From assembly GCF_963662255.1 (NCBI RefSeq), contig NC_085073.1:6689598-6753597 (forward strand): a stretch of DNA of 64,000 bases, given 5' to 3'. The notes below the pieces were generated by a model. It had not been told where the DNA came from, made no database searches, and was given only the letters and a program-made list of their open reading frames with translations. The position numbers and the translations under genes were made by a program. The stretch's first letter is position 1. Every line of letters starts with the position of its first letter. This document shows, one piece after another, positions 36,101 through 46,895 of the stretch. The stretch comes from Cinclus cinclus (taxonomy: Eukaryota; Chordata; Aves; Passeriformes; Cinclidae).

Positions 36101-37577
36101 ATATGGACGAGGATTTCTCCCAGACCAAAGCTGCCCCCTCCTCCAAACCTGGCTGCCATCAGAGGCCCAAACGCGCCCTACAAAATGACACCTGCCAAGT
36201 GGGCTCTTGAGTTTGGCTTCTTGGGGAAAAGTGCCTCCTTTCGGAGCCAACTTGCCTAACTTGCCTGCGGCCCGTCCTGGGCTTTAGCCTACAAAAATTC
36301 CATAAGGACGAGGATTTCTCCCAGACCAAAGCTGCCCCCTCCTCCAAACCTGGCTGCCATCGGAGGCCCAAACGCGCCCCACAAAATGACATCTGCATTG
36401 AGGGCTCTTGAGTTTGGCTTCTTGGGGAAAAGTGCCTCCTTTCGAAGGCAACTTGCCTGCGGCCCATGCAGGGCTTTTGCCTACAAAAATTCCAGATGGA
36501 CGAGGATTTCTCCCAGACCAAAGCTGCCCCCTCCTCCAAACCTGGCTGCCATCGGAGGCCCAAACGCGCCCTACAAAATGACACCTGCCAAGTGGGCTCT
36601 TGAGTTTGGCTTCTAGGGGAAAAGTGACTCCATTCAGAGTCAACTTGCCTGCGGCCCATGCAGGGCTTTTGCCTACAAAAATTCCATAAGGACGAGGATT
36701 TCTCCCAGACCAAAGCTGCCCCCTCCTTCAAACCTGGCTGCCATCGGAGGCCCAAACGCGCCCTACAAAATGACATCTGCCAAGTGGGCTCTTGAGTTTG
36801 GCTCCTTGGGGGAAAGTGCCTCCTTTCAAAGCCAACTTGCCTGCGTCCCGTCCTGGGCTTTTGCCTCCAAAAATTCCATAAGGACGAGGATTTCTCCCAG
36901 ACCAAAGCTGCCCCCTCCTCCAAACCTGGCTGCCATCGGAGGCCGAAACGCGCCGCACAAAATGACACCTGCCAAGTGGGCTCTTGAGTTTGGCTTCTTG
37001 GGGAAAAGTGCCTCCTTTCAAAGCCAACTTGCCTAACTTGCCTGCGTCCCGTCCTGGGCTTTTGCCTACAAAAATTCCATAAGGACGAGGATTTCTCCCA
37101 GACCAAAGCTGCCCCCTCCTCCAAACCTGGCTGCCATCGGAGGCCCAAACGCGCCCTACAAAATGACACCTGCCAAGTGGGCTCTTGAGTTTGGCTTCTT
37201 GGTGGAAAGTGACTCCTTTCAAAGCCAACTTGCCTAACTTGCCTGCGTCCCGTCCTGGGCTTTAGCCTACAAAAATTCCATAAGGACGAGGATTTCTCCC
37301 AGACCAAAGCTGCCCCCTCCTCCAAACCTGGCTGCCATCGGAAGCCCAAACGTACCCTACAAAATGACACCTGCCAAGTGGGCTCTTGAATTTGGCTTCT
37401 TGGGGAAAAGTGCCTCCTTTCAAAGCCAACTTCCATGCACCCGGTCCTGGGCTTTTGCCTACAAAAATTCCATAAGGACGAGGATTTCTCCCAGACCAAA
37501 GCTGCCCCCTCCTCCAAACCTGGCTGCCATCGGAGGCCCAAACGCGCCCTACAAAATTACACCTGCAAAGTGGGCTC
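33110..37577 (+). repeat. HOR C, first unit (23 monomers, 4468 bp)
   Basis: Monomers start at 33110, 33302, 33494, 33686, 33878, 34079, 34271, 34463, 34655, 34847, 35048, 35239, 35440, 35631, 35823, 36015, 36207, 36408, 36600, 36792, 36984, 37185 and 37386. Accounting: 23 x 192 plus six 9-bp gains minus two single-base losses gives 4468. Marks include CTTACCTAACTTGCC (near 33921), GTGCCTAAAAAAATTCC (near 33371), a one-C loss giving GCTGCCCCTCCTCC (near 35164), GCTTCTAGGG (35059 and 36611) and GGCCGAAACGCGCCGCAC (near 36942). The same series restarts at 37578. Confidence 0.92.
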
Positions 37578-40500
37578 TTGAGTTTGGCTTCTTGGGGAAA
37601 AGTGCCTCCTTTCGGAGTCAACTTGCCTGCGGCCCATACAGGGCTTTTGCCTACAAAAATTCCATAAGGACGAGGATTTCTCCCAGACCAAAGCTGCCCC
37701 CTCCTCCAAACCTGGCTGCCATCGGAGGCCCAAACGCGCCCTACAAAATGACACCTGCCAAGTGGGCTCTTGAGTTTGGCTTCTTGGGGGAAAGTGCCTC
37801 CTTTCAAAGCCAACTTGCCGGCGGCCCGTCCTGGGCTTGTGCCTAAAAAAATTCCATAAGGACAAAGATTTCTCCCAGACCAAAGCTGCCCCCTCCTCCA
37901 AACCTGGCTGCCATCGGAGGCCCAAACGTGCCCTACAAAATGACATCTGCCAAGTGGGCTCTTGAGTTTGGCTTCTTGGGTGGAAGTGCCTCCTTTCGGA
38001 GTCAAGTTGTCGGCGGCCCATGCAGGGCTTTTGCCTACAAAAATTCCATAAGGACGAGGATTTCTCCCAGACCAAAGCTGCCCCCTCCTCCAAACCTGGC
38101 TGCCATCGGAGGCCCAAACGTGCCCTACAAAATGACATCTGCCAAGTGGGCTCTTGAGTTTGGCTTCTTGGGTGGAAGTGCCTCCTTTCAAAGCCAACTT
38201 GCCTGCGGCCCGTCCTGGGCTTTTGCCTACAAAAATTCCATAAGGACGAGGATTTCTCCCAGACCAAAGCTGCCCCCTCCTCCAAACCTGGCTGCCATCG
38301 GAGGCCCAAACGCGCCCTACAAAATGACATCTGCATTGTGGGTTCTTGAGTTTGGCTTCTTGGGTAAAAGTGCCTCCTTTCAAAGCCAACTTACCTAACT
38401 TGCCTGCGGCCCATGCGGGGTTTTTGCCTACAAAAATTCCATAAGGACGAGGATTCCTCCCAGACCAAAGCTGCCCCCTCCTCCAAACCTGGCTGCCATC
38501 GGAGGCCCAAACGCGCCCTACAAAATGACATCTGCCAAGTGGGCTCTTGAGTTTGGCTTCCTGGGGAAAAGTGCCTCCTTTCGGAGTCAACTTGCCTGCG
38601 GCCCATGCAGGGCTTTTGCCGACAAAAATTCCATAAGGACGAGGATTTCTCCCAGAACAAAGCTGCCCCCTCCTCCAAACCTGGCTGCCATCAGAGGCCC
38701 AAACGCGCCCTACAAAATGACACCTGCCAAGTGGGCTCTTGAGTTTGGCTTCTTGGGGGAAAGTGCCTCCTTTCAAAGCCAACTTGCCTGCAGCCCGTCC
38801 TGGGCTTGTGCCTACAAAAATTCCATAAGGACAAGGATTTCTCCCAGACCAAAGCTGCCCCCTCCTCCAAACCTGGCTGCCATCGGAGGCCCAAACGCGC
38901 CCTACAAAATGACATCTGCCAAGTGGGCTCTTGAGTTTGGCTTCTTGGGGAAAAGTGCCTCCTTTCGGAGTCAACTTGCCGGCGGCCCATGCAGGGCTTT
39001 TGCCTACAAAAATTCCATAAGGACGAGGATTTCTCCCAGACCAAAGCTGCCCCCTCCTCCAAACCTGGCTGCCATCGGAGGCCCAAACGTGCCCTACAAA
39101 ATGACATCTGCCAAGTGGGCTCTTGAGTTTGGCTTCTTGGGTGGAAGTGCCTCCTTTCAAAGCCAACTTGCCTGCGGCCCGTCCTGGGCTTTTGCCTACA
39201 AAAATTCCATAAGGACGAGGATTTCTCCCAGACCAAAGCTGCCCCCTCCTCCAAACCTGGCTGCCATCGTAGGCCCAAACGCGCCCTACAAAATGACATC
39301 TGCCAAGTGGGCTCTTGAGTTTGGCTTCTTGGGGAAAAGTGACTCCTTTCGGAGCCAACTTGCCTAACTAGCCAGCGGCCTGTGCTGGGCTTTTGCCTAC
39401 AAAAATTCCATAAGGACGAGGATTTCTCCCAGACCAAAGCTGCCCCCTCCTCCAAACCTGGCTGCCATCGGAGGCCCAAACGTGCCCTACAAAATGACAT
39501 CTGCCAAGTGGGCTCTTGAGTTTGGCTTCTAGGGTGGAAGTGCCTCCATTCAAAGCCAACTTGCCTGCGGCCCGTCCTGGGCTTTTGCCTACAAAAATTC
39601 CATAAAGACGAGGATTTCTCCCAGACCAAAGCTGCCCCTCCTCCAAACCTGGCTGCCATCGGAGGCCCAAACGCGCCCTACAAAATGACATCTGCCAAGT
39701 GGGCTCTTGAGTTTGGCTTCTTGCGGAACAGTGCCTCCTTTCAAAGCCAACTTGCCTAACTAGCCTGCGGCCCGTGCTGGGCTTTAGACTACAAAAATTC
39801 CATAAGGACGAGGATTTCTCCCAGACCAAAGCTGCCCCCTCCTCCAAACCTGGCTGCCATCAGAGGCCCAAACGCGCCCCACAAAATGACACCTGCCTAG
39901 TGGGCTCTTGAGTTTGGCTTCTTGGGGAAAAGTGACTCCTTTCAAAACCAACTTGCCTGTGTCCCGTCCCGGGCTTTTGCTACAAAAATTCCATAAGGAC
40001 GAGGATTCCTCCCAGACCAAAGCTGCCCCCTCCTCCAAACCTGGCTGCCATCGGAGGCCCAAACGCGCCCTACAAAATTACACCTGCCAAGTGGGCTCTT
40101 GAGTTTGGCTTCTTGGGGGAAAGTGCCTCCTTTCAAAGCCAACTTGCCGGCGGCCCGTCCTGGGCTTGTGCCTACAAAAATTCCATAAGGACAAGGATTT
40201 CTCCCAGACCAAAGCTGCCCCCTCCTCCAAACCTGGCTGCCATCGGAGGCCCAAACGCGCCCCACAAAATGACACCTGCCTAGTGGGCTCTTGAGTTTGG
40301 CTTCTTGGGGAAAAGTGCCTCCTTTCGGAATCAACTTGCCGGCGGCCCGTGCTGGGCTTTTGCCTACAAAAATTACATAAGGACGAGGATTTCTCCCAGA
40401 CCAAAGCTGCCCCCTCCTCCAAACCTGGCTGCCATCGGAGGCCCAAACGTGCCCTAGAAAATGACATCTGCATTGTGGGCTCTTGAGTTTGGCTTCTTGG

Positions 40501-42045
40501 GTGGAAGTACCTCCTTTCAAAGCCAACTTGCCTGCGGCCCGTCCTGGGCTTTTGCCTACAAAAATTCCATATGGACGAGGATTTCTCCCAGACCAAAGCT
40601 GCCCCCTCCTCCAAACCTGGCTGCCATCAGAGGCCCAAACACGCCCTACAAAATGACACCTGCCAAGTGGGCTCTTGAGTTTGGCTTCTTGGGGAAAAGT
40701 GCCTCCTTTCGGAGCCAACTTGCCTAACTTGCCTGCGGCCCGTCCTGGGCTTTAGCCTACAAAAATTCCATAAGGACGAGGATTTCTCCCAGACCAAAGC
40801 TGCCCCCTCCTCCAAACCTGGCTGCCATCGGAGGCCCAAACGCGCCCCACAAAATGACATCTGCATTGAGGGCTCTTGAGTTTGGCTTCTTGGGGAAAAG
40901 TGCCTCCTTTCGAAGGCAACTTGCCTGCGGCCCATGCAGGGCTTTTGCCTACAAAAATTCCAGATGGACGAGGATTTCTCCCAGACCAAAGCTGCCCCCT
41001 CCTCCAAACCTGGCTGCCATCGGAGGCCCAAACGCGCCCTACAAAATGACACCTGCCAAGTGGGCTCTTGAGTTTGGCTTCTAGGGGAAAAGTGACTCCA
41101 TTCAGAGTCAACTTGCCTGCGGCCCATGCAGGGCTTTTGCCTACAAAAATTCCATAAGGACGAGGATTTCTCCCAGACCAAAGCTGCCCCCTCCTTCAAA
41201 CCTGGCTGCCATCGGAGGCCCAAACGCGCCCTACAAAATGACATCTGCCAAGTGGGCTCTTGAGTTTGGCTCCTTGGGGGAAAGTGCCTCCTTTCAAAGC
41301 CAACTTGCCTGCGTCCCGTCCTGGGCTTTTGCCTCCAAAAATTCCATAAGGACGAGGATTTCTCCCAGACCAAAGCTGCCCCCTCCTCCAAACCTGGCTG
41401 CCATCGGAGGCCGAAACGCGCCGCACAAAATGACACCTGCCAAGTGGGCTCTTGAGTTTGGCTTCTTGGGGAAAAGTGCCTCCTTTCAAAGCCAACTTGC
41501 CTAACTTGCCTGCGTCCCGTCCTGGGCTTTTGCCTACAAAAATTCCATAAGGACGAGGATTTCTCCCAGACCAAAGCTGCCCCCTCCTCCAAACCTGGCT
41601 GCCATCGGAGGCCCAAACGCGCCCTACAAAATGACACCTGCCAAGTGGGCTCTTGAGTTTGGCTTCTTGGTGGAAAGTGACTCCTTTCAAAGCCAACTTG
41701 CCTAACTTGCCTGCGTCCCGTCCTGGGCTTTAGCCTACAAAAATTCCATAAGGACGAGGATTTCTCCCAGACCAAAGCTGCCCCCTCCTCCAAACCTGGC
41801 TGCCATCGGAAGCCCAAACGTACCCTACAAAATGACACCTGCCAAGTGGGCTCTTGAATTTGGCTTCTTGGGGAAAAGTGCCTCCTTTCAAAGCCAACTT
41901 CCATGCACCCGGTCCTGGGCTTTTGCCTACAAAAATTCCATAAGGACGAGGATTTCTCCCAGACCAAAGCTGCCCCCTCCTCCAAACCTGGCTGCCATCG
42001 GAGGCCCAAACGCGCCCTACAAAATTACACCTGCAAAGTGGGCTC
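37578..42045 (+). repeat. HOR C, second unit (23 monomers, 4468 bp)
   Basis: It matches 33110-37577 at a constant 4468-bp offset, including the rare marks CTTACCTAACTTGCC (near 38389), the one-C loss (near 39632), GCTTCTAGGG (39527 and 41079) and GGCCGAAACGCGCC (near 41410). Differences are isolated substitutions, for example GGACAAAGATTTC near 37861 where the first unit has GGACAAGGATTTC, AAGTTGTCGGC near 38005 where it has AAGTTGCCGGC, and ATAAAGACG near 39602. The match ends at about 42046-42070, where the next monomer carries CAAAGCCAAC in place of CGGAGTCAAC. Confidence 0.92.
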
Positions 42046-43003
42046 TTGAGTTTGGCTTCTTGGGGAAAAGTGCCTCCTTTCAAAGCCAACTTGCCTGCGG
42101 CCCGTCCTGGGCTTTTGCCTTCAAAAATTCCAGATGGACGAGGATTTCTCCCAGACCAAAGCTGCCCCCTCCTCCAAACCTGGCTGCCATCGGAGGCCCA
42201 AACGCGCCCTACAAAATGACATCTGCCAAGTGGGCTCTTGAGTTTGGCTTCTTGGGGAAAAGTGACTCCTTTCAAAACCAACTTGCCTTCACCCGGTCCC
42301 GGGCTTTGGCTACAAAAATTCCATAAGGGCGAGGATTTCTCCCAGACCAAAGCTGCCCCCTCCTCCAAACCTGGCTGCCATCAGAGGCCCAAACGCGCCC
42401 TACAAAATGACACCTGCCTAGTGGGCTCTTGAGTTTGGCTTCTTGGGGAAAAGTGCCTCCTTTCGGAGCCAACTTGCCTGCGGCCCGTCCTGGGCTTTTG
42501 CTACAAAAATTCCATAAGGACGAGCATTCCTCCCAGACCAAAGCTGCCCCCTCCTCCAAACCTGGCTGCCATCGGAGGCCCAAACGCGCCCTACAAAATG
42601 ACATCTGCATTGAGGGCTCTTGAGTTTGGCTTCTTGGTGAAAAGTGCCTGCTTTTCAAGGCAACTTGCCTGCGGCCCATGCAGGGCTTTTGCCTACAAAA
42701 ATTCCATAAGGACGAGGATTTCTCCCAGAGCAAAGCTGCCCCCTCCTTCAAACCTGGCTGCCATCGGAGGCCCAAACGCGCCCTACAAAATGACACCTGC
42801 CAAGTGGGCTCTTGAATTTGGCTTCTTGGGGGAAAGTGCCTCCTTTCAAAGCCAACTTGTCTGCGTCCCGTCCTGGGCTTTTGCCTACAAAAATTCCATA
42901 AGGACGAGGATTTCTCCCAGACCAAAGCTGCCCCCTCCTCCAAACCTGGCTGCCATCGGAGGCCCAAACGCGCCCTACAAAATGACATCTGCCAAGTGGG
43001 CTC
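42046..43003 (+). repeat. Rearranged block right of HOR C (5 monomers)
   Basis: Monomers start at 42046, 42238, 42429, 42620 and 42812. The first has the unusual string GCCTTCAAAAATTCCAGATG (42116-42135), otherwise seen at 14605-14624. The second has GCCTTCACCCGGTCCCGG and ATAAGGGCGAGG. The third has GGACGAGCATTCC, also found near 44859. The fourth has GTGCCTGCTTTTCAAGGC. The series does not match any unit elsewhere as a whole, although each monomer resembles known types. This is the most heterogeneous short stretch in the window. Confidence 0.75.
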
Positions 43004-43981
43004 TTGAGTTTGGCTTCTTGGGGAAAAGTGCCTCCTTTCGGAGTCAACTTGCCGGCGGCCCATGCAGGGCTTTTGCCTACAAAAATTCCATAAGGACGAG
43101 GATTTCTCCCAGACCAAAGCTGCCCCCTCCTCCAAACCTGGCTGCCATCGGAGGCCCAAACGTGCCCTACAAAATGACATCTGCCAAGTGGGCTCTTGAG
43201 TTTGGCTTCTTGGGTGGAAGTGCCTCCATTCAAAGCCAACTTGCCTGCGGCCCGTCCTGGGCTTTTGCCTACAAAAATTCCATAAGGACGAGGATTTCTC
43301 CCAGACCAAAGCTGCCCCCTCCTCCAAACCTGGCTGCCATCGGAGGCCCAAAGGCGCCCTACAAAATGACACCTGCCAAGTGGGCTCTTGTGTTTGGCTT
43401 CTTGCGGAAAAGTGCCTCCTTTCAAAGCAAACTTGCCTAACTAGCCTGCGGCCCATTCTGGGCTTTTGCCTACAAAAATTCCATAAGGACGAGGATTTCT
43501 CCCAGACCAAAGCTGCCCCCTCCTCCAAACCTGGCTGCCATCGGAGGCCCAAACGCGCCCTACAAAATGACACCTGCCAAGTGGGCTCTTGAGTTTGGCT
43601 TCTTGGGGAAAAGTGCCTCCATTCGGAGTCAACTTGCCGGCGGCCCATGCAGGGCTTTTGCCTACAAAAATTCCATAAGGACGAGGATTTCTCCCAGACC
43701 AAAGCTGCCCCCTCCTCCAAACCTGGCTGCCATCGGAGGCCCAAACGCGCCCTACAAAATGACATCTGCCAAGTGGGCTCTTGAGTTTGGCTTCTTGGGG
43801 GAAAGTGCCTCCTTTCGGAGCCAACTTGCCTAACTTGCCTGCGGCCCGTCCTGGGCTTTTGAGTACAAAAATTCCAGAAGGACGAGGATTTCTCCCAGAC
43901 CAAAGCTGCCCCCTCCTCCAAACCTGGCTGCCATCGGAGGCCCAAACGCGCCCTACAAAATGACATCTGCCAAGTGGGCTC
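43004..43981 (+). repeat. Second copy of the C-flank block (978 bp)
   Basis: Five monomers (43004, 43196, 43388, 43589 and 43781) match 31749-32726 at an 11,255-bp offset. Shared marks are GTGCCTCCATTC, CCCAAAGGCGCCC (near 43349), CGGCCCATTCTGGGC (near 43448), and the pair TTTTGAGTACAA with AATTCCAGAAGGACG (near 43856). The copy at 43388 is more diverged, with GTGTTTGGCTTCTTGCGG and CAAAGCAAACTTGCC. Region C is thus bracketed by related blocks. Confidence 0.82.
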
Positions 43982-46895
43982 TTGAGTTTGGCTTCCTGGG
44001 GAAAAGTGCCTCCTTTCGGAGTCAACTTGCCGGCGGCCCATGCAGGGCTTTTGCCTACAAAAATTCCATAAGGACGAGGATTTCTCCCAGACCAAAGCTG
44101 CCCCCTCCTCCAAACCTGGCTGCCATCGTAGGCCCAAACGCGCCCTACAAAATGACATCTGCCAAGTGGGCTCTTGAGTTTGGCTTCTTGGGGAAAAGTG
44201 AATCCTTTCGGAGCCAACTTGCCTAACTAGCCTGCGGCCTGTGCTGGGTTTTGCCTACAAAAATTCCATAAGGACGAGGATTTCTCCCAGACCAAAGCTG
44301 CCCCCTCCTCCAAACCTGGCTGCCATCGGAGGCCCAAACGTGCCCTACAAAATGACATCTGCCAAGTGGGCTCTTGAGTTTGGCTTCTTGGGTGGAAGTG
44401 CCTCCATTCAAAGCCAACTTGCCTGCGGCCCGTCCTGGGCTCTTGCCTACAAAAATTCCATAAGGACGAGGATTTCTCCCAGACCAAAGCTGCCCCCTCC
44501 TCCAAACCTGGCTGCCATCGGAGGCCCAAACGCGCCCTACAAAATGACATCTGCCAAGTGGGCTCTTGAGTTTGGCTTCTTGGGGAAAAGTGCCTCCTTT
44601 CAAAGCCAACTTGCCTAACTAGCCTGCGGCCCGTACTGGGCTTTAGACTACAAAAATTCCATAAGGACGAGGATTTCTCCCAGACCAAAGCTGCCCCCTC
44701 CTCCAAACCTGGCTGCCATCAGCGGCCCAAACGCGCCCCACAAAATGACACCTGCCTAGTGGGCTCTTGAGTTTGGCTTCTTGGGGAAAAGTGACTCCTT
44801 TCAAAACCAACTTGCCTGTGTCCCGTCCCGGGCTTTTGCTACAAAAATTCCATAAGGACGAGCATTCCTCCCAGACCAAAGCTGCCCCCTCCTCCAAACC
44901 TGGCTGCCATCGGAGGCCCAAACGTGCCCTACAAAATGATATCTGCCAAGTGGGCTCTTGAGTTTGGCTTCTTGGGGAAAAGTGCCTCCTTTCGGAGTCA
45001 ACTTGCCTGCGGCCCATACAGGGCTTTTGCCTACAAAAATTCCATAAGGACGAGGATTTCTCCCAGACCAAAGCTGCCCCCTCCTCCAAACCTGGCTGCC
45101 ATCGGAGGCCCAAACGCGCCCTACAAAATGACATCTGCCAAGTGGGCTCTTGAGTTTGGTTTCTTGGGGAAAAGTGCCTCCTTTCGGAGTCAAGTTGCCG
45201 GCGGCCAATGCAGGGCTTTTGCCTACAAAAATTCCATAAGGACGAGGATTTCTCCCAGACCAAAGCTGCCCCCTCCTCCAAACCTGGCTGCCATCGGAGG
45301 CCCAAACGTGCCCTACAAAATGACATCTGCCAAGTTGGCTCTTGAGTTTGGCTTCTTGGGTGGAAGTGCCTCCTTTCAAAGCCAACTTCCATGCACCCGG
45401 TCCTGGGCTTTTGCCTACAAAAATTCCATAAGGACGAGGATTTCTCCCAGACCAAAGCTGCCCCCTCCTCCAAACCTGGCTGCCATCGGAGGCCCAAACG
45501 CGCCCTACAAAATGACATCTGCATTGTGGGTTCTTGAGTTTGGCTTCTTGGGTAAAAGTGCCTCCTTTCAAAGCCAACTTACCTAACTTGCCTGCGGCCC
45601 ATGCGGGGTTTTTGCCTACAAAAATTCCATAAGGACGAGGATTCCTCCCACATCAAAGCTGCCCCCTCCTCCAAACCTGGCTGCCATCGGAGGCCCAAAC
45701 GCGCCCTACAAAATGACATCTGCCAAGTGGGCTCTTGAGTTTGGCTTCCTGGGGAAAAGTGCCTCCTTTCGGAGTCAACTTGCCTGCGGCCCATGCAGGG
45801 CTTTTGCCGACAAAAATTCCATAAGGACGAGGATTTCTCCCAGAACAAAGCTGCCCCCTCCTCCAAACCTGGCTGCCATCAGAGGCCCAAACGCGCCCTA
45901 CAAAATGACACCTGCCAAGTGGGCTCTTGAGTTTGGCTTCTTGGGGGAAAGTGCCTCCTTTCAAAGCCAACTTGCCTGCAGCCCGTCCTGGTCTTGTGCC
46001 TACAAAAATTCCATAAGGACAAGGATTTCTCCCAGACCAAAGCTGCCCCCTCCTCCAAACCTGGCTGCCATTGGAGGCTCAAACGCGCCCTACAAAATGA
46101 CATCTGCCAAGTGGGCTCTTGAGTTTGGCTTCTTGGGGAAAAGTGCCTCCTTTCGGAGTCAACTTGCCGGCGGCCCATGCAGGGCTTTTGCCTACAAAAA
46201 TTCCATAAGGACGAGGATTTCTCCCAGACCAAAGCTGCCCCCTCCTCCAAACCTGGCTGCCATCGGAGGCCCAAACGCGCCCCACAAAATGACACCTGCC
46301 TAGTGGGCTCTTGAGTTTGGCTTCTTGGGGAAAAGTGCCTCCTTTCGGAGTCAACTTGCCGGCGGCCCATGCAGGGCTTTTGCCTACAAAAATTACATAA
46401 GGACGAGGATTTCTCCCAGACCAAAGCTGCCCCCTCCTCCAAACCTGGCTGCCATCGGAGGCCCAAACGTGCCCTACAAAATGACATCTGCCAAGTGGGC
46501 TCTTGAGTTTGGCTTCTTGGGTGGAAGTGCCTCCTTTCAAAGCCAACTTGCCTGCGGCCCGTCCTGGGCTTTTGCCTACAAAAATTCCATAAGGACGAGG
46601 ATTTCTCCCAGACCAAAGCTGCCCCCTCCTCCAAACCTGGCTGCCATCGGAGGCCCAAACGCGCCCTACAAAATGACATCTGCATTGTGGGTTCTTGAGT
46701 TTGGCTTCTTGGGGAAAAGTGCCTCCTTTCAAAGCCAACTTGCCTAACTTGCCTGCCGCCCATGCGGGGTTTTTGCCTACAAAAATTCCATAAGGACGAG
46801 GATTTCTCCCAGACCAAAGCTGCCCCCTCCTCCAAACCTGGCTGCCATCGGAGGCCCAAACGCGCCCTACAAAATGACACCTGCCAAGTGGGCTC
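43982..46895 (+). repeat. Scrambled block of C-like and D-like monomers (15 monomers)
   Basis: Monomers start at 43982, 44174, 44374, 44566, 44767, 44958, 45150, 45342, 45534, 45735, 45927, 46119, 46311, 46503 and 46695. The run 44767-45149 matches 32919-33301 (offset 11,848). The run 45150-46310 matches 33494-34654 (offset 11,656), so a monomer equivalent to 33302-33493 is missing. Monomer 46311 instead resembles 35823, sharing AAAATTACATAAGG. Monomer 44174 is 200 bp long because it combines the 9-bp gain with a one-base loss (CTGGGTTTTGCC). This reads as a partial C unit with internal deletions. Confidence 0.8.
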
